From an uncultured Phaeodactylibacter sp. (lineage in GTDB: Bacteria > Bacteroidota > Bacteroidia > Chitinophagales > Saprospiraceae): 64,000 bases of DNA. The DNA is taken from the NCBI GenBank assembly GCA_913057245.1, contig CAJXNH010000010.1, positions 1-64,000 on the forward strand. Direction: 5' to 3'. The position numbers were made by a program, and so were the translations under genes. Below, in pieces: positions 26,629-35,694 of this stretch; positions within the stretch are counted from its first letter, which is position 1, and each line of letters begins with the position of its first letter. The notes beneath the pieces are model-generated. The model saw only the letters and a list, made by a program, of their open reading frames with translations. It did no database searches and had not been told where the DNA came from.

Positions 26629-29085
26629 ATGAAAGTATTAAAATTTGGCGGCTCTTCCGTCGCGAAACCGGAGCGCATTAGAGGCATCGTAGATATCCTC
26701 AAGGGCTATTATACGAAAGGCGAGAAATTTACGGTAGTGTTCTCTGCTTTTGGAGGGGTAACCGATTCCCTCATCGAGATGAGTACCCTTGCCGCGAAAG
26801 GTGATGAAGCTTATCAGGCTGCCTTTGATGCCTTTCGGCAAAGGCACCGGGATGCTGTCACCGAGTTGCTCAATGAAGAGTTCCAGGCTATAGTGCTCCC
26901 GGAGCTGGAGCGTAGCCACGAGGTCCTCAAGAATCTGCTCTATGGTGTTTTCCTGGTTCGGGAAGCCTCATCGCGTACGATGGACTATGTGCTTAGCTTT
27001 GGAGAACGCAACTCAGCTTTCATCATCGCAAATGTTCTGCGCCAAAGCGGGATTAGTGCGAGTTACCTGGATGCGCGTCGGGTCATTAAGACGGATAAGG
27101 CCTTCGGCTCGGCACGGGTGGATTTCAAACTGACCTATCAGAAAATCCGCGAGCACTATGCGCAGCACCCGGATGTGCAGGTAGTCACTGGGTTTGTGGC
27201 CTCTGCGAAAGGGGGATTGACGACTACGCTGGGACGTGGCGGGTCAGACTACACCGCAGCCCTGATTGCCGCCGGGCTTGACGCGAGCGTGATCGAAATC
27301 TGGACTGATGTCGATGGCGTACTCACGGCTGACCCCCGTAAGGTGAAACGGGCTTTTACCATCCCGAGTATGACCTACGCAGAAGCGATGGAGATGTCTC
27401 ACTTCGGCGCCAAGGTTATCTATCCGCCCACCCTGCAGCCGGCATTGCTTAAAAAGATTCCACTTTATATTAAAAATACTTTTAATCCGTCTTTTGAAGG
27501 CACCCTTATTTCCGATCATGCAGATCCGGATGGGCACGCCGTAAAGGGGATTTCCTCCATCAGCCACGTAGCGCTGCTGACCCTGTCGGGTAGCGGGCTC
27601 TTTGGGGTACCGGGTATTGCGGGCCGCCTGTTTTCTTCCCTGGCAGCAGCGGGTATTAACATCATCCTGATCACACAGGGCTCTTCGGAGCATTCCATAA
27701 GCTTCGCTGTTCAGCCAGCTGTGGCGAACAAAGCCCGCAAGCGTGTAGAGGAGGAGTTTGAGTATGAAATGAGCATGAAGGTCATCTCGCCGGTTAAGAT
27801 AGAAGAGGATCTTTCGGTGGTCGCCATCATCGGTGAGAATATGCGGTATCAGCCGGGTATCTCAGGCCGGCTTTTCCAGGCGCTTGGCCACAATGGTATT
27901 AATGCAGTCGCTATCGCCCAGGGGTCTTCTGAGCTGAATGTATCGGTGGTGATCAACCGGGCGGATGAGGCAAAAGCTCTCAACGCGCTGCACGAGTCTT
28001 TCTTCCTTTCGGATACCAAAGAGCTGCACTTGTTTATGATCGGTGTCGGGCTCATCGGTAGTACGCTGATTGAACAGATCAAGGATCAGAGTGCCTACCT
28101 CAAAGAAAAACGGGGGCTGGAAGTCCGGATTGTGGGTATGGCCAACAGCCGACAAATGCTTTTTCAGGAAGAGGGCATTGACCTGGACAACTGGAAGGCT
28201 GCTCTGCAGGAGAAAGGTATGGATATGGACTCTGCCATTTTCATCGGTAAGATGAAAGAGTTGAATCTGTCGAACACCATATTTATTGACAATACAGCAA
28301 GTGCTAAAATCGCTGCCTTTTATGAGGACATCCTCAACTCGAGTATCAGCATATCAACGCCTAATAAGATTGCCGTCTCTTCTGGCTTCGTACAGTATCA
28401 GCGGCTGAAAGCCATTGCCGTCCGCCGGGGTGTACAGTTTATGTACGAAACCAACGTAGGTGCAGGCCTGCCGGTGATCTCAACCTTAAATGACCTCATC
28501 ATCAGCGGTGATCAGATACTGAAGATTGAAGGGGTCGTCTCGGGCTCCTTATCTTTCATCTTCAATAATTTCAAAGCAGGCACAAGCTTTAGCGAGATCG
28601 TAAAGCAAGCTCAACAGCTGGGCTACACCGAGCCGGATCCGAGGATCGACCTCAACGGGTTGGATGTACAGCGCAAGCTAATCATCCTGGCCAGAGAAAC
28701 CGGTTTGCCTTTGGAAGCAAAGGATGTGGAGATTGAGAATATCCTGCCCACTGCCTGTCAGGAAGCGGATACGGTAGAAACCTTCTTTAATGCCCTGGCT
28801 GATGCGAATCCGCACTTTGAGCAGTTGAGGGCAGAGGCGGAAGCGGAGGGCAAAGCCCTGCGGATGATCGCGAAGCTGGAAGGGGCTAAAGCCACTATTG
28901 GGCTGGAGGCCGTCGATTCAGATCATCCATTCTACAATCTAAGTGGCAGTGACAACATGATTGTATTTACCACTGAGCGCTACAAAGACCGCCCCCTTGT
29001 GGTACGTGGGCCTGGTGCCGGAGCGGCAGTAACGGCAGCCGGGGTTTTTGCTGAAATCATCACCATTGGAAACTACCTCAGTTAA
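26629..29085 (+). CDS. thrA: Bifunctional aspartokinase / homoserine dehydrogenase
   Basis: A protein of 818 residues, as in E. coli ThrA. Residues 1-300 are aspartokinase (KFGGSSVAKPERI at the N-terminus, FGERNSAF, TLGRGGSDYTAA). Two ACT domains follow (about 315-460; VPGIAGRLFSSLAAAGINIILITQGSSEHS and a second copy ending QGSSELNVSV), which normally bind threonine for feedback control. Homoserine dehydrogenase begins near 468 with the nucleotide-binding GVGLIGS and includes NVGAGLPVI and the YTEPDPRIDLNGLDVQRK active-site segment. It phosphorylates aspartate and later reduces aspartate semialdehyde to homoserine. Its stop overlaps the thrB start. Confidence 0.97.
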   Translation: MKVLKFGGSSVAKPERIRGIVDILKGYYTKGEKFTVVFSAFGGVTDSLIEMSTLAAKGDEAYQAAFDAFRQRHRDAVTELLNEEFQAIVLPELERSHEVLKNLLYGVFLVREASSRTMDYVLSFGERNSAFIIANVLRQSGISASYLDARRVIKTDKAFGSARVDFKLTYQKIREHYAQHPDVQVVTGFVASAKGGLTTTLGRGGSDYTAALIAAGLDASVIEIWTDVDGVLTADPRKVKRAFTIPSMTYAEAMEMSHFGAKVIYPPTLQPALLKKIPLYIKNTFNPSFEGTLISDHADPDGHAVKGISSISHVALLTLSGSGLFGVPGIAGRLFSSLAAAGINIILITQGSSEHSISFAVQPAVANKARKRVEEEFEYEMSMKVISPVKIEEDLSVVAIIGENMRYQPGISGRLFQALGHNGINAVAIAQGSSELNVSVVINRADEAKALNALHESFFLSDTKELHLFMIGVGLIGSTLIEQIKDQSAYLKEKRGLEVRIVGMANSRQMLFQEEGIDLDNWKAALQEKGMDMDSAIFIGKMKELNLSNTIFIDNTASAKIAAFYEDILNSSISISTPNKIAVSSGFVQYQRLKAIAVRRGVQFMYETNVGAGLPVISTLNDLIISGDQILKIEGVVSGSLSFIFNNFKAGTSFSEIVKQAQQLGYTEPDPRIDLNGLDVQRKLIILARETGLPLEAKDVEIENILPTACQEADTVETFFNALADANPHFEQLRAEAEAEGKALRMIAKLEGAKATIGLEAVDSDHPFYNLSGSDNMIVFTTERYKDRPLVVRGPGAGAAVTAAGVFAEIITIGNYLS

Positions 29086-30020
29086 TGAATCAGGAAGTAC
29101 GCGTTTTTGCACCGGCTACCGTAGCGAATGTAGCGGTAGGTTTTGATATACTCGGATTTGCGATTGATGGGCCGGGGGATGAAATTATTGCCAGGCAAAG
29201 TGATGCTTCAGGTGTTACGATCTCTTGCATAACGGGTGATGGTGGTAGGCTCCCTTTAGAGGCAGAGAAGAATACAGCAGGCTTCGCCGCCATTCGTTTG
29301 CTGGAGCAGTTGGGCAAGACAGAGCTGGGCGTAGAGCTGGAGATTCATAAAAAGATGCCTTTTGGAAGTGGGCTGGGATCGAGTGCGGCAAGTGCGGCTG
29401 CCGGGGTAATGGCGGTTAATGCGCTGCTTGGCATGCCTGTGCCTAAAATAGAATCCCTGCACTGCGCTGTCCTGGGCGAGCAAATTGCGGATGGGGCTTA
29501 CCATGCGGATAATGTAGCTCCTTCTTTATTGGGCGGAGTTATCCTTATCCGGGCGAATGAGGGCTTAGATGTCCATAGCCTGCCTATTCCGGACGAACTG
29601 CATGCGGCTGTGGTCTATCCCCACGTAAGTATCCTTACCAAGGATGCCCGTGATGTACTCAGTCCCACCACTACCCTGCCCCAGTGCATTCAACAAACCG
29701 GTAACCTGGGCGGACTGGTTGTTGGCCTATACGAATCAGACTATGAATTAATTGGGCGGTCCTTGCAGGACGTGATCATTGAGCCGCAGCGCGCTCAGCT
29801 CATTCCCGGTTTCAGCACCGTCAAGTCTGCTGCTTTGGAAGCTGGTGCGCTGGGATGCAGCATATCCGGAGCCGGCCCGTCTGTATTTGCATTATGCAAA
29901 GGGCGTGAGATAGCTCAGTCAGCCGGGGCTGCCATGCAGCAAGCTTTTTTAAATCAGGATATTCCCTGCGATCTATTCGTCTCCCCTATCAACAAGGAAG
30001 GCGCCAAAATACTAGCTTAG
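29085..30020 (+). CDS. thrB: Homoserine kinase
   Basis: A GHMP kinase of 311 residues. It phosphorylates homoserine to O-phosphohomoserine. The ATP-binding GHMP motif is PFGSGLGSSAASAAAG (about 87-102), with the N-terminal VFAPATVANVAVGFD and the C-terminal SISGAGPSVFAL also typical. The ATG overlaps the thrA stop by one base (TTAATGA), indicating translational coupling; thrC follows after 2 bases. Confidence 0.97.
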   Translation: MNQEVRVFAPATVANVAVGFDILGFAIDGPGDEIIARQSDASGVTISCITGDGGRLPLEAEKNTAGFAAIRLLEQLGKTELGVELEIHKKMPFGSGLGSSAASAAAGVMAVNALLGMPVPKIESLHCAVLGEQIADGAYHADNVAPSLLGGVILIRANEGLDVHSLPIPDELHAAVVYPHVSILTKDARDVLSPTTTLPQCIQQTGNLGGLVVGLYESDYELIGRSLQDVIIEPQRAQLIPGFSTVKSAALEAGALGCSISGAGPSVFALCKGREIAQSAGAAMQQAFLNQDIPCDLFVSPINKEGAKILA

Positions 30021-30022
30021 CG

Positions 30023-31339
30023 ATGAGACTATACAGTACAAAAAACAGAAGCGAATTTACCAGCCTCCGGGAAGCCGTACTACGTGGCCTGCCCCCTGAT
30101 AATGGGTTATACATGCCCGAGTCTATCCCCGCTCTGCCCGAGCCTTTCATTCGCAACCTGAAGGATTATTCCTTTCAGGATATCGCCTTCACCGTAACGA
30201 AGACCCTTTTTCAGGGCGTTATTCCGGATGAAGATCTGCGAAAGATTACGGATGATGCGGTGAATTTTGAAGCGCCGGTCGTGTCTCTGAATGAGCATCA
30301 GCATATCCTGGAATTATTCCATGGACCTTCACTGGCCTTCAAAGACTTTGGTGCCCGCTTCATGGCGCAGCTCATGAGTTATTTTAATCAGGGAGCGTCC
30401 CGGGAATTGGTCATATTGGTTGCCACTTCCGGTGATACAGGAGGTGCAGTAGCTGCTGGTTTTTACCAAACACCGGGTACGCGGGTGGTCATCCTCTACC
30501 CTAAGGGCAAAGTTTCCGACCTGCAGGAAAAGCAGCTCACCACCCTAGGGCACAACATTAGTGCCCTAGAAGTGGAAGGCACTTTCGACGATTGCCAGGC
30601 GATTGTAAAGCAAGCTTTTTTGGATGAAGAGCTCACGAGCCGTATCCGCCTGACCTCTGCCAATTCCATCAATATTTCCCGTCTGGTACCACAGTCTTTC
30701 TACTATTTCGAAGCCTTTAAGCAATTAGAAAATCAGGAAAACGTCGTTTTTTGCGTGCCCAGCGGCAACTTTGGCAATCTCACCGCCGGTCTTTTTGCAC
30801 AACGCATGGGTCTGCCCGTGCAGCACTTCATCGCTGCGACGAATATCAATGATGTCGTACCGGAATACCTGGAGTCCGGCGCGTATACACCCCGCCCCTC
30901 CCAGCGCACCCTGAGCAATGCGATGGATGTAGGCAACCCTTCCAACTTCGCGCGCATGCAGGATCTTTACCATGATCTGGAGGAACGTTCCACGTGGAAC
31001 AGTATGAAAGCCTCTATTAGTGGTTACGCGTACACAGATGAAGCTACCCGCAAAGCGGTTAAGGAAGTGTATGACCGTTATGGTTACGTGATTGACCCTC
31101 ACGGGGCTGTGGGGTATCTGGCACTTCAGGAGTATCAGGAAAAGAATCCTGGCACCAACGGTGTCATCCTGGAGACGGCTCACCCGGCTAAATTCCTGCC
31201 GGATGTAGAGGTCATTCTTGGTCAAAGCATACACGTACCGGAGCGGTTGGCTGCACTGGCTGACCAGGAAAAAGTAGCCGATCTAATGCCGCCAGAGTAC
31301 GGTCCGGTGAAGGAGTGGCTCCTGGAGTACTTGGGATAG
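30023..31339 (+). CDS. thrC: Threonine synthase
   Basis: A PLP enzyme of 438 residues, converting O-phosphohomoserine to threonine. The PLP lysine lies in SLAFKDFGARFM (near 107), followed by the phosphate-binding TSGDTGGAVA and the conserved SANSINISRLVPQS and CVPSGNFGNLTAG segments. This is the longer (yeast / E. coli type) class. It ends the thrABC operon. The codons for STWN near its 3' third contain a parS-like palindrome (30987-31000). Confidence 0.97.
   Translation: MRLYSTKNRSEFTSLREAVLRGLPPDNGLYMPESIPALPEPFIRNLKDYSFQDIAFTVTKTLFQGVIPDEDLRKITDDAVNFEAPVVSLNEHQHILELFHGPSLAFKDFGARFMAQLMSYFNQGASRELVILVATSGDTGGAVAAGFYQTPGTRVVILYPKGKVSDLQEKQLTTLGHNISALEVEGTFDDCQAIVKQAFLDEELTSRIRLTSANSINISRLVPQSFYYFEAFKQLENQENVVFCVPSGNFGNLTAGLFAQRMGLPVQHFIAATNINDVVPEYLESGAYTPRPSQRTLSNAMDVGNPSNFARMQDLYHDLEERSTWNSMKASISGYAYTDEATRKAVKEVYDRYGYVIDPHGAVGYLALQEYQEKNPGTNGVILETAHPAKFLPDVEVILGQSIHVPERLAALADQEKVADLMPPEYGPVKEWLLEYLG
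30987..31000. other. parS-like site 1 (inside thrC)
   Basis: GTTCCACGTGGAAC, a perfect 14-base palindrome with the CACGTG core and GTT/AAC ends of ParB/Spo0J-binding parS sites. It differs from the B. subtilis-type GTTTCACGTGAAAC by one symmetric pair of bases. A second copy lies about 400 bases downstream. Confidence 0.65.
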
Positions 31340-31361
31340 CACGTCAAGTTCAGCATGTATT

Positions 31362-31400
31362 AAATGCCGTTCGATGAATATACCATCGAACGGCATTTTT
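31362..31400 (+). terminator. Terminator of the thrABC operon
   Basis: A perfect 15-base stem (AAATGCCGTTCGATG at 31362-31376 with its complement at 31384-31398) and a 7-base loop, ending in TTTTT. It stands 22 bases after the thrC stop. Confidence 0.9.
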
Positions 31401-31415
31401 GTTCCACGTGGAACA
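31400..31415. other. parS-like site 2 (after thrC)
   Basis: TGTTCCACGTGGAACA, a perfect 16-base palindrome, directly behind the thr terminator in noncoding DNA. Same core as the site in thrC. Two such 14-mers within 430 bases are extremely unlikely by chance and point to a ParB-loading region, expected near a chromosomal origin. Confidence 0.7.
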
Positions 31416-31472
31416 TTTTGCAGCTACACAACCAAGCCCTCTTTTTAGCTGTTAGAAAACTATTGCAAAAGC

Positions 31473-31480
31473 TACCTTTG
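31473..31480 (+). promoter_or_regulatory. Promoter -7 element TACCTTTG for the second M1 peptidase
   Basis: Full consensus TACCTTTG, 39 bases before the ATG at 31520. Confidence 0.65.
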
Positions 31481-31519
31481 CATGTACACGATAATATTAA
31501 ATTCAAACTAAAAATTAGT

Positions 31520-33862
31520 ATGAAGCAGCTATTGTTATTGCCGCTCCTGTCTTGCCTGGCATTAGGGGCATGGGCGCAACAAGAAAATACCAACACCAAT
31601 AAATTTAGGCAGCTTTACACCGAACTGCCTACGCCTAATGTATACCGGAATGCCGCAGGCGCGCCCGGGCATGAATACTGGCAGCAAAAAGCAGACTATG
31701 TCATCGACATAGAGCTTGACGATGAGCAGCAGCGGATATATGGTGAGGAAACAGTTACCTATACTAATAATGCTCCGGACCCACTGGAGTATATCTGGGT
31801 ACAGCTCGATCAGAATATGCGTGCCAAAGACTCGGATACTTACAAAATTCAGCAGAGTGAGATGAGTGACCGGATGTCTTCCGGACAGCTCAAGCGCCTG
31901 ACGCCTACTTTTGATGGTGGCTTTAAGCTGGACTACGTACGGGATGCCAATAATAAGCCATTGCCACACATCGTCAATAAAACAATGATGCGCATCGACC
32001 CCCCCGCTCCTATTCAGCCGGGCGAACAGTTTGTGTTCAAGGTAAAGTGGTGGTACAATATCAATGACCGTATGGAAATTGGCGGGCGCTCCGGGTATGA
32101 ATACTTTGAAGAAGATGACAATTATCTGTACACTATTGCTCAGTTTTTCCCGCGCATGGCCGTCTACAACGATGTAGAGGGCTGGCAGAATAAGCAGTTT
32201 TTGGGCCGTGGCGAGTTTACCCTGCCCTTTGGCGACTACAAAGTGAATATCACGGTGCCGGCGGACCACCTCGTGGCTTCCACAGGTACTTTGCAAAATG
32301 CCAATGATGTCCTTCCGCGCGACAAGCGCAAAAAACTGGAAGAAGCCCGTGCAGAAAGAGAAATACCGGTCATTATCTATTCGGAAGAAGAAGCCCGCGA
32401 AAACGAAAAAACGAAGTCTGATAAGAAGAAGACCTGGACCTTTGTTGCTGAGAATGTGCGCGACTTCGCCTTTGCTTCCTCCCGGAAATTCATCTGGGAT
32501 GCTATGGGCGTAGAGCAAAGCGATGGCAGTGTAGTCATGGCGATGTCGATGTACCCTAAGGAAGGTAATCCGCTCTGGGAGCGCTATTCTACCAAAGCAG
32601 TGGCTCATACACTGAAGTGGTATTCGCACTATACTTTCGACTACCCCTACCCGGTGGCATGGTCGATTCATGCGAAGTCCATTGGTATGGAATACCCCAT
32701 GATCTGCTTCAACTTCGGGCGCCCGGAGAGCGATGGCACCTACAGCGAGCGTGTGAAGTACGGTATGATCGGTGTGATTATCCATGAGGTAGGGCACAAT
32801 TATTTCCCGATGATCGTCAACTCGGATGAGCGGCAGTGGACCTGGATGGACGAAGGGCTGAACTCTTTCCTGCAGTACCTGGCCGAACAGCAATGGGAGC
32901 GCGACTACCCAAGCCGCCGCGGGCCTGCTTACAAAATTGTTGACTACATGAAAGGTGACAAATCCAAGATTTCACCAATCATGACCAACTCGGAGTCCAT
33001 TTATCAGTTCGGAAACAATGCCTATGGCAAGCCGGCTACTGCTTTGAATATCCTTCGGGAGACGATCATGGGGCGTGAGCTCTTCGACTATGCCTTTAAG
33101 GTATATGCCAATCGCTGGATGTTTAAGCACCCCTCTCCTGCTGATTTCTTCCGGACTATGGAGGATGCCTCTGCGGTGGACCTTGACTGGTTTTGGCGGG
33201 GCTGGTTCTTTACCACTGATCATGTGGACATCGCATTGGAAGACGTGAAGTACTACCGTATGGATACCAAAGACCCACTGGTGGAAAGTAAGATTTCTAA
33301 AGAACAGCGTAGCGAGTCTCCACAATATATCAGCAGTATCCGGAATGCCCGCGATATTGAACAGACACAGGATGAGATCGACCCTTCTCTGAGGGACTTC
33401 TACACCGATTACGACCCACTGGATTTCGATATCCTGGATAAAGAAGCCTACGATCGTTACCTCAATAGCCTGACTGCCGAAGAGCGGGAAATGCTGAAAG
33501 CGGGCCGGAATTTTTACGAAATGTCTTTCCGGAATGCAGGTGGTTTGGTGATGCCAATCATCGTTCAGTTGCAATTTGAAGATGGTACAACCGAAGATCA
33601 CTACATCCCCGCTGAGATTTGGAAAATGAATGACGAGGTGGTAAAGAAGGTTTTTATTACGGATAAAGAGATAACGCAGGTAGTGCTCGACCCTTATCTG
33701 GAAACTGCAGACGTTGATACCGGCAACAATTACTATCCGCCGCGTACACAACTGAACCGCTTCGAAATGTTTAAGCGGCAAGGTACAAGCCGTTGGGGTG
33801 GTGGTGAAAACCCGATGCAGCGTGCCCGCCGGGCAAAGGAAAAAGAAGAGGGTACAAATTAA
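31520..33862 (+). CDS. Secreted M1-family metallopeptidase
   Basis: A protein of 780 residues from the ATG at 31520, which begins a signal peptide ending GAWAQ; the frame is open further upstream but that part overlaps the thr terminator, parS-like site and the promoter. The gluzincin zinc site is HEVGH at 422-426 with Glu445 (WMDEGLNSF). The N-terminal part is the beta domain of M1 enzymes (YVIDIELDDEQQRIYGEETVTYTNN). The typical GAMEN is replaced by a GMEYP segment (KSIGMEYPMICF), so the peptide preference may differ from classical aminopeptidases. Likely periplasmic or secreted. Confidence 0.92.
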   Translation: MKQLLLLPLLSCLALGAWAQQENTNTNKFRQLYTELPTPNVYRNAAGAPGHEYWQQKADYVIDIELDDEQQRIYGEETVTYTNNAPDPLEYIWVQLDQNMRAKDSDTYKIQQSEMSDRMSSGQLKRLTPTFDGGFKLDYVRDANNKPLPHIVNKTMMRIDPPAPIQPGEQFVFKVKWWYNINDRMEIGGRSGYEYFEEDDNYLYTIAQFFPRMAVYNDVEGWQNKQFLGRGEFTLPFGDYKVNITVPADHLVASTGTLQNANDVLPRDKRKKLEEARAEREIPVIIYSEEEARENEKTKSDKKKTWTFVAENVRDFAFASSRKFIWDAMGVEQSDGSVVMAMSMYPKEGNPLWERYSTKAVAHTLKWYSHYTFDYPYPVAWSIHAKSIGMEYPMICFNFGRPESDGTYSERVKYGMIGVIIHEVGHNYFPMIVNSDERQWTWMDEGLNSFLQYLAEQQWERDYPSRRGPAYKIVDYMKGDKSKISPIMTNSESIYQFGNNAYGKPATALNILRETIMGRELFDYAFKVYANRWMFKHPSPADFFRTMEDASAVDLDWFWRGWFFTTDHVDIALEDVKYYRMDTKDPLVESKISKEQRSESPQYISSIRNARDIEQTQDEIDPSLRDFYTDYDPLDFDILDKEAYDRYLNSLTAEEREMLKAGRNFYEMSFRNAGGLVMPIIVQLQFEDGTTEDHYIPAEIWKMNDEVVKKVFITDKEITQVVLDPYLETADVDTGNNYYPPRTQLNRFEMFKRQGTSRWGGGENPMQRARRAKEKEEGTN

Positions 33863-33891
33863 CCGCCCTCTTTCACTGATTTTTCTCCGTT

Positions 33892-33934
33892 AATGGGAGG
33901 TGGGCTGTTTTTTCAGCCTTCCTCCCATTTTTTA
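33892..33934 (+). terminator. Terminator after the second M1 peptidase
   Basis: AATGGGAGG (33892-33900) pairs with CCTCCCATT (33921-33929), with an inner GGCTG/CAGCC stem, followed by TTTTTA. The remaining gap up to 34180 is AT-rich and shows no gene. Confidence 0.85.
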
Positions 33935-34182
33935 TGGATAAATGTTAAAATTTGGACTGAGAATGGATTTAAAGAGGCTGGTTTTGATAAATGGCATTAC
34001 GTATCGTGGTTTTTGTTAAGGTGTTTTGTTTTTGGTTTGATTATTAGTGATTTATGTCTTTTTTGATGACTGTATTTTTGTTATAAAAGGCGGTTTTAGC
34101 CTTGTTTAAAGCCCGGATAATTCGCGTATTTTTATTCAGCCTTTACAAGGGGCTTGTCTGTGGCGAAGAAAAAAGCAAAAAA

Positions 34183-34207
34183 AAGGAGCCATCTTTGATG
34201 ACTCCTT
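34183..34207 (-). terminator. Terminator of the Asp-rich lipoprotein gene
   Basis: On the minus strand AAGGAGTCATC, a 3-base loop and GATGGCTCCTT (one G-T pair) are followed by a run of T. It lies about 57 bases after the stop of the gene at 34264. Confidence 0.75.
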
Positions 34208-34263
34208 CTACAATTGAATACGGGGGGAAAACTAAATCTGTGTTTTCATAGCGTTTGTGTCGT

Positions 34264-35355
34264 TTAGTCTTCGAAGCTGCAAATGATGCTGCCATCGGCA
34301 GTTAGTACCACATCGTACTCGTCTTCGTCATCATCATCGTCGTTTTCTACTTCTACCCAGTACTGAATACTACCGTCAGGAAGAGTTAGCATCTCGGCAT
34401 CGTCAATTTCGTAGCCAGGGTACTCTGCATTCAGGGTGGCAACTACTGCTGCAGGCAGTGAAGCGGTGCTGATCTCATCTCCTTCGAAGAGGAAGTTGCC
34501 GTCGAGGTCGAAGTACAGGTCAATATCCTGACTGCCCATTTCGATTTCCACTTCAAGGATGTTAGTGTTGTTGCAGAACTCTTCAGTATAGGCTTCGTCG
34601 ATTTGGTAGCCAGGGTAGTTGCTGTTGATGAATTCGGTTACGCTGGCGGGCAGGTCATTGACTTGGTTGTCGTCGTCGTCATCATCGTCGTCCCCGTTGT
34701 CATCATCATCATCGTCGTCGTCATTGCCGTCGTCGTCATCATCATCATCGTCGTTACCGTTGTCGTCATCGTCTCCATAGTCATCGTCATCATCATCGTC
34801 ATTGCCATCGCTGTTTTCGCTACAGGCAAAGACGCCATCGATAGAGAAGTAGACTTCCAGGTCGTCGTTCAGTTCAACTTCGAAGAACTCCAGCCCGTAC
34901 TCCACGTCAATGCTGACTTCGTCAATCGCCATACCCGGGAATTCAGCATCCAGATAGTCGAGTACTTCCTGTGGCAGGTCGCTTATACTGATGTAAGTAT
35001 CGTCATCATCCGGTCCGGAGCTGATGAGGCTGCCGTTGGCATCAAAGAGCAGCTCATATTCGAAGTTGAGGCTGTCAAGCTCTACACCGAAGCGTACATC
35101 TCCGTTCTCCAGGTAGCGGTCCACATCGTCCACTTCCCAGTTGGCAAAGTTGGCCTGAATGTAGTCCTGTGCAGCTTCGGGCAGGTCACTGTAGCTGGCA
35201 TCAACACCGTCTTCGCATGGGCTGAAAACGGCATCGGGGTTAAAAACAGTACTGAAAGGGTTGCCTCCGGGCGAGTTGTTGTCGTCGAGCAGGTTGCAGC
35301 TTCCAAGTGTGAGGGCGGTGATGAGCGCGAGGGCTCCAAACATTAAATTTTTCAT
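34264..35355 (-). CDS. Lipoprotein with four PepSY-like repeats and a poly-Asp linker
   Basis: A protein of 363 residues from the ATG at 35355, chosen because it begins a lipoprotein signal (ALTLGSC). Four copies of a PepSY-like (DUF2874-type) unit can be seen, each opening with LPxxVxxxLxxxYPGYxIDxA or a variant and ending in a beta hairpin with a D-G turn (LTADGSI, FDLDGNF, FSIDGVF, FDANGSL). Copies 2 and 3 are split by a linker of about 50 residues that is nearly all Asp with Gly and Asn. Overall very acidic. Such proteins in Bacteroidota are periplasmic or surface lipoproteins of unknown role; the Asp linker may bind Ca2+ (inference). Confidence 0.85.
   Translation of the reverse strand: MKNLMFGALALITALTLGSCNLLDDNNSPGGNPFSTVFNPDAVFSPCEDGVDASYSDLPEAAQDYIQANFANWEVDDVDRYLENGDVRFGVELDSLNFEYELLFDANGSLISSGPDDDDTYISISDLPQEVLDYLDAEFPGMAIDEVSIDVEYGLEFFEVELNDDLEVYFSIDGVFACSENSDGNDDDDDDDYGDDDDNGNDDDDDDDDGNDDDDDDDDNGDDDDDDDDNQVNDLPASVTEFINSNYPGYQIDEAYTEEFCNNTNILEVEIEMGSQDIDLYFDLDGNFLFEGDEISTASLPAAVVATLNAEYPGYEIDDAEMLTLPDGSIQYWVEVENDDDDDEDEYDVVLTADGSIICSFED
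34669..34809. repeat. Trinucleotide repeat tract coding the poly-Asp linker
   Basis: On the plus strand the region is made of GTC and ATC triplets, broken by a few GTT, ATT, CCG and similar triplets (GAC/GAT codons on the coding strand). The triplet unit keeps the reading frame when copies are gained or lost, so the linker length may vary between strains. Confidence 0.85.
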
Positions 35356-35421
35356 AGCACAAATTAAGTTGATAAAGATTTGAATTTTGATTGGGATTGT
35401 ATTTCCCTTTTGATTACGATG

Positions 35422-35452
35422 CAAAGATGCAGGCAGAAAAACACCTTCACAA
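35422..35452 (-). promoter_or_regulatory. Promoter of the Asp-rich lipoprotein gene
   Basis: On the minus strand TTG (35452-35450) is followed after 20 bases by CATCTTTG (35429-35422), one mismatch from TAnnTTTG. The leader is about 65 bases. The rest of the 339-base gap up to 35694 is AT-rich and holds only the Kelch-gene terminator. Confidence 0.55.
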
Positions 35453-35660
35453 CTACAAAAAGAGTGATTTGTCAAAACAATAAAGTGTATTTTTTATAAA
35501 CCAAAGCTAAAACCCCTTTTTGATCCAATTTTATTATTATTTATTTTAATTTGTTTATGTTTTTTGTCATAAATGTGGTTGGAAAAATGCTCGATAATTT
35601 TCAAATTTGACATAAAAAAAAGTGGCATTTGCCCCTTTTCTGTACAAAAAAATGGAAATA

Positions 35661-35686
35661 CCAGCCTGGGATTACTTCCAGGCTGG
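35661..35686 (-). terminator. Terminator of the Kelch/T9SS gene
   Basis: CCAGCCTGG (35661-35669) and CCAGGCTGG (35678-35686) form a 9-base stem. Read on the minus strand it is followed by a T-rich stretch (TATTTCCATTTTTTTG), as expected for the gene ending at 35695. Confidence 0.8.
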
Positions 35687-35694
35687 CTTGTTCT

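Noticed and set aside
34669-34809. Repeat tract considered as a CRISPR array
   Set aside because: The units are plain triplets coding for Asp without spacers; no cas genes are present.
34603-35346. Plus-strand open frame rich in Val and Ile opposite the Asp-rich lipoprotein
   Set aside because: It is the mirror of the GAC/GAT repeat tract and the lipoprotein frame has a signal peptide, repeats, promoter and terminator.
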